A stretch of DNA of 64,000 nt from CAYQJS01 sp964417895 (GTDB lineage Bacteria > Chloroflexota > UBA6077 > SHYK01). The notes beneath the pieces were generated by a model, which worked only from the letters and a program-made list of their open reading frames with translations, did no database searches and had not been told where the DNA came from. A program made the translations under genes and the position numbers. Below are positions 59,701 to 64,000 of the stretch, piece after piece. Position 1 is the first letter of the stretch. Every line of letters starts with the position of its first letter. The stretch is taken from the NCBI GenBank assembly GCA_964417895.1, contig CAYQJS010000011.1:56607-120606 (forward strand), given 5' to 3'.

Positions 59701-60704
59701 GTGTTCAGGTGCTGGGTGATGATCGCGACGCTCTCATCCCCGACGAATGGTGGGCGGCCAGTCACCAGCTCGTAGAGCATCGCCCCCAGCGAGTACAGGT
59801 CTGATGTCGGAGTGACCGCCCCGCCGAGAGCCTGCTCCGGCGGCATGTAGCTCACTGTGCCCACCATCATGCCGGCCTGGGTCAAGCGGCTTCGATCCAG
59901 CGCCAGCGCCAGCCCGAAGTCTCCCAGCTTGGCGACAGCCTGCCCCGTCCGCCCTGCGGACTCCGAACCCGCTTCGCGGGTACTCGGAGAGCCTGTCGAA
60001 AGGGCGGCGGTGAGCCAGACGTTGCCGGGCTTCAAGTCTCGATGGACCACGCCATGGTTATGCGCGTGCTCCAGCGCCTGGCACACTTCGTCGGCGATCC
60101 GAAGGGCCTGTCCCATCGGCACGCGGTGCTCAGGGGCCTTCTCGATCAGGCCCCCCACGTCTCCACCGCCCATGAGCTGGGTCACGACGTACGGCTGGGA
60201 GGCTTCCTCGCCGATGTCGAAGACCGAGACGATGTGCGGGTGGTCGCCCAGGCGGCCCATCGCCTGGGCCTCGCGCTTGATCCGCGCGAGCCCCTCGTCG
60301 TCCAGGCCGTCAGTCTTGATCACCGCGAACGCCACGTCCCGATCCAGCTTGGTGTCGTGGGCGAGGTAGACACGCTTCTTCCCGCCCTCGCCGAGAAATC
60401 GCACCACCTGGTAGCGACCATCACAGAAAGACGCGGGCTGCGCCACGGGCGCCCGCTCGGCCGCGGGTGCGGCTGGGCCGGCGTGAGTCACGGAAGACCC
60501 CGGACCGGACGTGAGCCGTGGTGAGCTCTGGCTCAGCTGTGCCTCGGCGGCGGCGAAGTAAACGTGGGCGTCGCTGTTCTCCCGATCCAGCGCGAGAGCG
60601 GCACGGGCGCGATCGCGGACGACATCCCAGGCGAGCTGACGCATGGCCTCGTCGGCCTCGTCCAACAAGCGGTCAATCTGGCGCTGGATCCGTTCGCTGC
60701 GCAT
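56763..60704 (-). CDS. Ser/Thr protein kinase - AAA ATPase - TPR regulator
   Basis: 1313 aa from ATG 60704; the frame is open to 60824, but family similarity (helical RIQRQIDRLLDEADEAM) starts here. The kinase domain follows: LGEGGKKRVYLAHD near 100, AFAVIK lysine, VVHRDLKPGN near 217, LGDFGLAL near 258. Then an STAND-type ATPase: Walker A VGEPGIGKTALCEQV near 440, Walker B ILLMVEDLHWADR near 555, and a TPR-like C-terminal half (ARALESLYAQRREEHAAELAEH). No transmembrane segment and no LuxR DNA-binding domain. The third glycine of the nucleotide loop is Lys. Likely a cytosolic signalling hub that senses a ligand or partner via the TPRs. Confidence 0.87.
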   Translation of the reverse strand: MRSERIQRQIDRLLDEADEAMRQLAWDVVRDRARAALALDRENSDAHVYFAAAEAQLSQSSPRLTSGPGSSVTHAGPAAPAAERAPVAQPASFCDGRYQVVRFLGEGGKKRVYLAHDTKLDRDVAFAVIKTDGLDDEGLARIKREAQAMGRLGDHPHIVSVFDIGEEASQPYVVTQLMGGGDVGGLIEKAPEHRVPMGQALRIADEVCQALEHAHNHGVVHRDLKPGNVWLTAALSTGSPSTREAGSESAGRTGQAVAKLGDFGLALALDRSRLTQAGMMVGTVSYMPPEQALGGAVTPTSDLYSLGAMLYELVTGRPPFVGDESVAIITQHLNTPPVAPSWHVPDLPPGLEALILRLLEKDPAKRPQSAAEVRQILASIQSEPISLADGGERVQGYPELGPDPIYRRTFVGRERELQELEASFSRAVSGQGSLTMVVGEPGIGKTALCEQVATFVAMRGGRALVGHCYEEGSLSLPYLPFVEALRTYVLAREPDGLKQDLGSGAAEVARIISEVRDRIAVELRPTSDPEDDRWRLLQAVTGFLRNAASVQPILLMVEDLHWADRGTLDLLIHVARNLAGARLLLVGTYRDIEVDRAHPLSAALAELRRVGEFRRIPLRGLTVDEVHRMMNIMRGQEVPWSRAEAIHRQTEGNPLFVQEVLRYLVEEGLVVREAGRFLRTDGADPAAGIPEGLRDVIGRRLSKLSPECNQLLAIAAAVGRDFDLAVLRRVADVAEDQLLAGLEEASRVAVIEERAGVGAQVRYRFSHALFRQTLYQEMIAPRRIRLHQEVARALESLYAQRREEHAAELAEHFSFSSDPADLAKAVSYGEMAARRAVSVHAYGEAVRRIEQAIQVQEVLDPGDRARRCDLLLAFAEALLPAGEPLRVADEVADQAFVLAEELGDGRKAARACRLALDGLQRYGVSVGLSLPRGNRWVERADLCSEPGTVERVYADWALTSQARGPERRHAFLRALEGARQLADPSAMFILASGFLLDSPPELWDERLTIADEISSLPFDGVPTNLLSVGLWYLAATSLGRGDRGRAEELSAHLREIAARTRDPYSVLRAAANDMRLAVLDGRLEDAAAMGADVATRGEDLGSSFFGRNSRLYVCRPLIWLGRPADALDVVADWRRAGQGSRFINEVRTILCLAHLGQATEALSQLREYATILSDPDSVLGTLLVALEAAVLLGDRETAAILVHRLAGLAGAIGMGSQDVNCVGLHLGAAYALLGKPDAARAAYQEGLAVCEKARFRPEIALIRLGLAELLLEQFAAERAEALAHVDFAIDEFQAMKMQPALERAFSHKGLLRA

Positions 60705-60978
60705 CGGTAACAACACCCACAGAGGCCTGAGCAACCAAGCGGAAACGATTCTACTCCGACTCTCTTCCAACCGCTCGGAGAATCGCTGCTGGCCGATCCG
60801 TGCCGCCCGTAGGGGGGAAGGCATGCCTCACCCGCCCTCCATGTCGGGTTACACGGGGTGGGGGTTACGCGGGGTCGGGTTACGCGGGTCGGGCGTGCCC
60901 AACCCCTACGAGAATCCCGGCCAACCTCCGGGCCAAACCGCGACTGATTCGGTGCGACGGCCTAGAAGTCTGCCAGTA

Positions 60979-61081
60979 ATGTCACCCTGAGCGCGGCGAA
61001 GGCTCTGCCATCGGTGACTACTGACCGCTTATGCTCGCGCTCTGCCCCAGATCCTTCGGGCTGCGCCCTCAGGATGACACT
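60979..61081. repeat. Family C inverted repeat, copy 7
   Basis: TGTCACCCTGAGCGCGGCGAAGG at the left and CCAGATCCTTCGGGC...CCCTCAGGATGACA at the right. It is the last copy; none is seen to its right. The 130 bp before it contain three loose GGGTTACRCGGG units (60846-60890). Confidence 0.75.
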
Positions 61082-61095
61082 TTTCGTCCGCATTC

Positions 61096-62532
61096 CTAAG
61101 CCCGAAGAAGCGCTCGCAGGTCGCGCACGTCGGCCAGGCGCTCGAGCGTCCACACAGTGTCGCAGAGCTGCTTGGCGCGTCGCTTGCCCAGGACCGGCGC
61201 CATCAAATGAAAGCACTTCTCCTCGACCTCCGCTCGCGTCATCGGGTTCTCGTCGGTGCCCCGCACGGCCATCGTGTGGTGGCGGTACTCGCGACCGTCC
61301 TTGAGCCCTAGCTCCACGATGCCCTGCCGTGAGGGCGACGCGCGCTCGAGATCGTCGTCGCCGTACAGCTCGACGCGACGCCGAATCTCCTGGACCCGCG
61401 GGTCGCGGAGGCGCTCCTCGTCGTGCGCGGACTCGAAGGTGACGATGCCATCGAGCAGCATCACCGCGCACATGTGCTGCATGCAGATATCGGGCATCGT
61501 CCGGTTGTCGGTGGTGTTGGCGCCCTGCTTGGCAACGCGCACCGTGAGCTTCTCGACGTCGCCAGCGCGAATGCCGTGCGCGCGAATGAGATCGAGCAGA
61601 GAATCGAGCGGCGCCTGGATGGGGGAGCCCACCGACCAGCGCTTGATGTTGGTATTCATGATTTCGTAGGTGGAGCCGAGCCCTTGCACGAGGCGCTGCG
61701 GCTCGGGCGCCCGCCCGATGCGGCTCGTCTCGTCGTAAGCGACGAAGAAATTGCGCTCGCCGGAGAATACGTCGTCGACCCCGGTGAATCCCGTGGCCAC
61801 CATGGCGGCGGCAACAACGCCGTTCCGCGCCGGCATACCGCCGAAGTCGAATGCCTTCTCGATGTGCTCCTCGTCGCGCATCCAGCACGAGACGCCGGAG
61901 CACTGCTGCGCGGCGTAGGAGAGCAGCCAGCGCGCCTCATCGGCGTTCAGCTTCGCGAGCGCGCCGGCGGCAGCGGCCGCGCCAAACGTCGGCCCGAAGC
62001 TGTGGCTGGAGTGCCCGGCGTCGCGGAAGTCGTAGGCGTGCAGCGCCATGTTGAGCCGGGTGCCGACGTCGTAGCCGAGCGCCACCGCGCGCAGGAACGC
62101 CGCGCCGTTGCGGTCTTCGCGCTCGGCCATCGCCAGCGCCGCGGGCACGATGGCGCAGCCGGGGTGGCAAAGGGAGGACGCGTGCGAGTCGTCGGTCTCG
62201 TCGGCATGGCCCAGCATGCCGTTGGCGAGCGCCGCATGCTGGGCGGTCGTGGTGACGCGCGCGCCGATCACGCACGCTTCCGGCGCGCCACCCAGTGTTT
62301 TCACGTAGGCGATGGCCTTCTTCCCCGGCAGCAGCCGTGAGCCCGACACCATTGCCGCGATAGTGTCGAGCGCGTGATGCTTCGTCTTCTCGACGACTTC
62401 CTCCGGCAGCGGCCGCTTCAGCGCGCCCGCGATGTACGCCGACAACGTCTTCATCAACGGCGAAATCTCGGTCGCAGCCTTATCTTTTCCCGGTACGTTC
62501 GCTTTTCCCAAGTGTTGTTCCTTGCCCGTCAC
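61096..62532 (-). CDS. MmgE/PrpD family protein, copy 1
   Basis: 478 aa from GTG 62532; ATG 62454 just before the domain is an alternative, because the GTG lies inside an 8-bp tandem repeat. LDTIAAMVSGSRLLPGKKA near 52, GHADETDDSHASSLCHPG near 114 (the conserved D-x-x-D/H-P-G active-site region) and FGPTFGAAAAAGAL near 178 are typical of 2-methylcitrate dehydratase/PrpD relatives. Function in tandem MmgE/PrpD plus Bug clusters is commonly the breakdown of methylcitrate-, itaconate- or aconitate-like tricarboxylates; unproven here. Confidence 0.87.
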   Translation of the reverse strand: MTGKEQHLGKANVPGKDKAATEISPLMKTLSAYIAGALKRPLPEEVVEKTKHHALDTIAAMVSGSRLLPGKKAIAYVKTLGGAPEACVIGARVTTTAQHAALANGMLGHADETDDSHASSLCHPGCAIVPAALAMAEREDRNGAAFLRAVALGYDVGTRLNMALHAYDFRDAGHSSHSFGPTFGAAAAAGALAKLNADEARWLLSYAAQQCSGVSCWMRDEEHIEKAFDFGGMPARNGVVAAAMVATGFTGVDDVFSGERNFFVAYDETSRIGRAPEPQRLVQGLGSTYEIMNTNIKRWSVGSPIQAPLDSLLDLIRAHGIRAGDVEKLTVRVAKQGANTTDNRTMPDICMQHMCAVMLLDGIVTFESAHDEERLRDPRVQEIRRRVELYGDDDLERASPSRQGIVELGLKDGREYRHHTMAVRGTDENPMTRAEVEEKCFHLMAPVLGKRRAKQLCDTVWTLERLADVRDLRALLRA

Positions 62533-62566
62533 CGCGTCACTTCGTCACTGCGTCACGCATCACGCC
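62527..62566. repeat. 8-bp tandem repeat, five imperfect units
   Basis: CGTCACCG, CGTCACTT, CGTCACTG, CGTCACGC and ATCACGCC follow each other in the gap between the two MmgE/PrpD genes and overlap the GTG start of the first-listed one. Confidence 0.8.
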
Positions 62567-63897
62567 CGTGGCACCGCCGCGCGGGCAAGCGCCCCGGTGT
62601 CCTGCAGCCCGGCGATGTTCCAGCAGAGATGGATGGCTTCCTCGACCTGAGCGGGTGGAAGCACTTCCCGTGCGAGCCCTCTGAATTTTGCCTCGAGGTC
62701 GGCATCGCTCATCGGGCGCGCCAGCGTGCCGAGAGCGTGCTCGACATGGCGGCCGAACGTGCGTCCGTCCCGGGTGCGGATGGTAACACGCGCCTCGGTC
62801 CTGCCGATGGCGGAATCCTCCCGTGCGCTCACGCGATCTCTCAGGGCGATGACGCGCGGGTCGCGCACGCAGGCGTCACTGAACTGCTCCTCACCCGCCG
62901 CCCCGTGGACGAGGGCGGCCGCAACCGCGTGGTAGACGCTGAACTTGCCCTCGAGCCCGGATTGCGGAGAGGTCTTGCCGGTGAGCTTGAGCACGAGCGG
63001 GCTCACCGTGAGCTCGACTGCCTCGATCGCCTCGGGCGCCAGCCCGTGCTCGCGGCGGATCTCTATGCAACCGTCGATCGCCGCGTGCACGACGAGGCCG
63101 CAGGCATAAGGCTTGTACATGTTGGACAGCAGCTCGAAGCGCTCGCCGAGCCCCGCCGTGATGACCTCGGGATCGAATTTCGTCGAGAGCACGCGCGCGA
63201 AACCTCGCGGCGCCTCGATCGCCTGCTCGGAGCTGGTGAAGCCCTTCGCCGCGAGCAGCGCGGCCGTGAGCCCGCCCTGCGCGGCGCGTCCGGGATGCAG
63301 GCTCTTGCACATGGTGCCGAACATCTCCTGCAGGCCGGCGGATTGCGTGGCCGCGATGCCGAGGGCCCATGCCATGCTGCGCCCGTCGAGTCCCAGCAGC
63401 TTGCCGGCCGCGGCGGCGGCGCCGAACACCCCGGCGGTTCCCGTGATGTGCCAGCCGGCCTCGTAGTGCTCCGGAAATACCGACAGGCCGATGCGCTCTT
63501 CGGCTTCCACCCCCAGCACGAATGCGTGGACGAATTCCGCGCCACTCACCTTGCGCCATTCCGAAAGCGCGATGAGGGCGGGCAGGACCGGCGCGCTGGG
63601 ATGGATCGCGCGCGCATGGGTGTCGTCGAAGTCGAGCACGTGCGAGCTGATGCCGTTCAACAATGCCGCATGAAGGATGTCCACGCGCTCGGCACGCCCG
63701 AGCACGGCGGCCTGAGGCGGGCCGCAGAAGGGCTGCACCGCCGCGAGTGCGCACTCCACGGTCTCGTGACGGCAACCGCCGACCGCGCAACCGAGCCAGT
63801 TGAGCAGCGCGCGCGCAGCCTCGTGACGCACGCGCTCCGGGATGTCCTCCCAGCGCGACGTCACCAGGTAGCGGGCGAGCGTGCGGGTAACTTCCAT
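62560..63897 (-). CDS. MmgE/PrpD family protein, copy 2
   Basis: 445 aa. ATG 63897 shares its A with the stop of the upstream Bug gene (TGATG), which fixes the start over the GTG at 63900. LLNWLGCAVGGCRHE near 33, VLDFDDTHARAIHPSAPVLP near 90 (the D-D-T-H...HP motif) and TGTAGVFGAAAAAGKLLGL near 150 identify the family. It is about as similar to copy 1 as is usual for distinct subfamilies, so the two are probably not a recent duplication. GC is very high (many GCGGCG runs). Confidence 0.88.
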   Translation of the reverse strand: MEVTRTLARYLVTSRWEDIPERVRHEAARALLNWLGCAVGGCRHETVECALAAVQPFCGPPQAAVLGRAERVDILHAALLNGISSHVLDFDDTHARAIHPSAPVLPALIALSEWRKVSGAEFVHAFVLGVEAEERIGLSVFPEHYEAGWHITGTAGVFGAAAAAGKLLGLDGRSMAWALGIAATQSAGLQEMFGTMCKSLHPGRAAQGGLTAALLAAKGFTSSEQAIEAPRGFARVLSTKFDPEVITAGLGERFELLSNMYKPYACGLVVHAAIDGCIEIRREHGLAPEAIEAVELTVSPLVLKLTGKTSPQSGLEGKFSVYHAVAAALVHGAAGEEQFSDACVRDPRVIALRDRVSAREDSAIGRTEARVTIRTRDGRTFGRHVEHALGTLARPMSDADLEAKFRGLAREVLPPAQVEEAIHLCWNIAGLQDTGALARAAVPRA

Positions 63898-64000
63898 CAC
63901 TCGACTCTGGCGCCGGAGGCCTCAACCACCTTGCTCCACTTGGCGACTTCGCTCCTGATGAAGGCGGCGGTCTCTACCGGGGTCATGGTGAGGGCTTCCG
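63897..64000 (-). CDS. Bug-family tripartite tricarboxylate transporter receptor, C-terminal end only
   Basis: The minus frame entering at the right edge ends MTPVETAAFIRSEVAKWSKV then VEASGARVE, the normal tail of TctC/Bug periplasmic receptors (FIRSExxKWxKVVxAxGxxxE). 34 codons are visible. The stop overlaps the next ATG. These receptors bind carboxylates in the periplasm, which implies a Gram-negative, proteobacterial type cell. Confidence 0.75.
   Translation of the reverse strand, partial: EALTMTPVETAAFIRSEVAKWSKVVEASGARVE

Noticed and set aside
1..64000. Complete insertion sequence or prophage
   Set aside because: No transposase, integrase or phage structural gene was seen; only small non-coding elements are present.

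Overview
The window is about 64 kb of high-GC bacterial DNA from a scaffolded assembly: two runs of exactly ten N sit at 3009-3018 and 3260-3269. No rRNA, tRNA, ribosomal protein, transposase or CRISPR array was seen. The gene content is a dense set of paralogous catabolic genes: orphan family-5 solute-binding lipoproteins, bicupins, metal-dependent amidohydrolases, CaiB/BaiF CoA-transferases, a Rieske oxygenase and an LLM-type flavin oxidoreductase, with a Ser/Thr kinase-ATPase-TPR regulator. This suggests a heterotrophic member of the Chloroflexota (SAR202/Dehalococcoidia-like or a soil relative). That is an inference from gene content; no marker gene is present to prove it.

Layout. 1-3434: DUF2877-FdrA-DUF1116 operon resembling the E. 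coli oxamate carbamoyltransferase complex. 3553-4477: DUF433-like/DUF5615 toxin-antitoxin-like pair. 4780-9709: solute-binding protein (SBP), cysteine-free Asp/Glu-racemase-fold protein, fumarate-reductase-like flavoprotein and a one-domain 2Fe-2S protein. 9799-15557: aminotransferase, short D-aminoacylase homologue, small unknowns and an alpha/beta hydrolase with a Cys nucleophile. 15717-22594: bicupin, Rieske oxygenase, amidohydrolase, bicupin, class II aldolase and a nucleotidyltransferase-HEPN fusion. 22679-44388: the core SBP/bicupin/amidohydrolase array, with six more SBPs, two more bicupins, three more amidohydrolases, a second D-aminoacylase and an embedded HYD1-type ADP-ribosyltransferase-like pair (34784-35650). 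44425-47422: gene remnants, an SH3/TIM-barrel secreted protein and a BNR-repeat protein. 47549-54643: two CoA-transferases, crotonase, amidohydrolase, 2-hydroxyacid dehydrogenase and LLM oxidoreductase. 54804-56709: two toxin-antitoxin loci (HepT/MntA and RES/DUF2384), both with a broken toxin. 56763-60704: the kinase-ATPase-TPR regulator. 61096-64000: tandem MmgE/PrpD genes and a Bug-family receptor, a proteobacterial-style cluster.

Working together. The repeated association of a lipoprotein receptor, a ~350-400 aa bicupin and an amidohydrolase_2 enzyme, with no permease or ATPase gene of the transporter, suggests several parallel uptake-and-degradation modules for related small organic acids or amides sharing a transporter encoded elsewhere. 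The substrate is unknown. Intergenic regions are filled with a few families of palindromic repeats that recur across the window but are absent from the last 2.9 kb.
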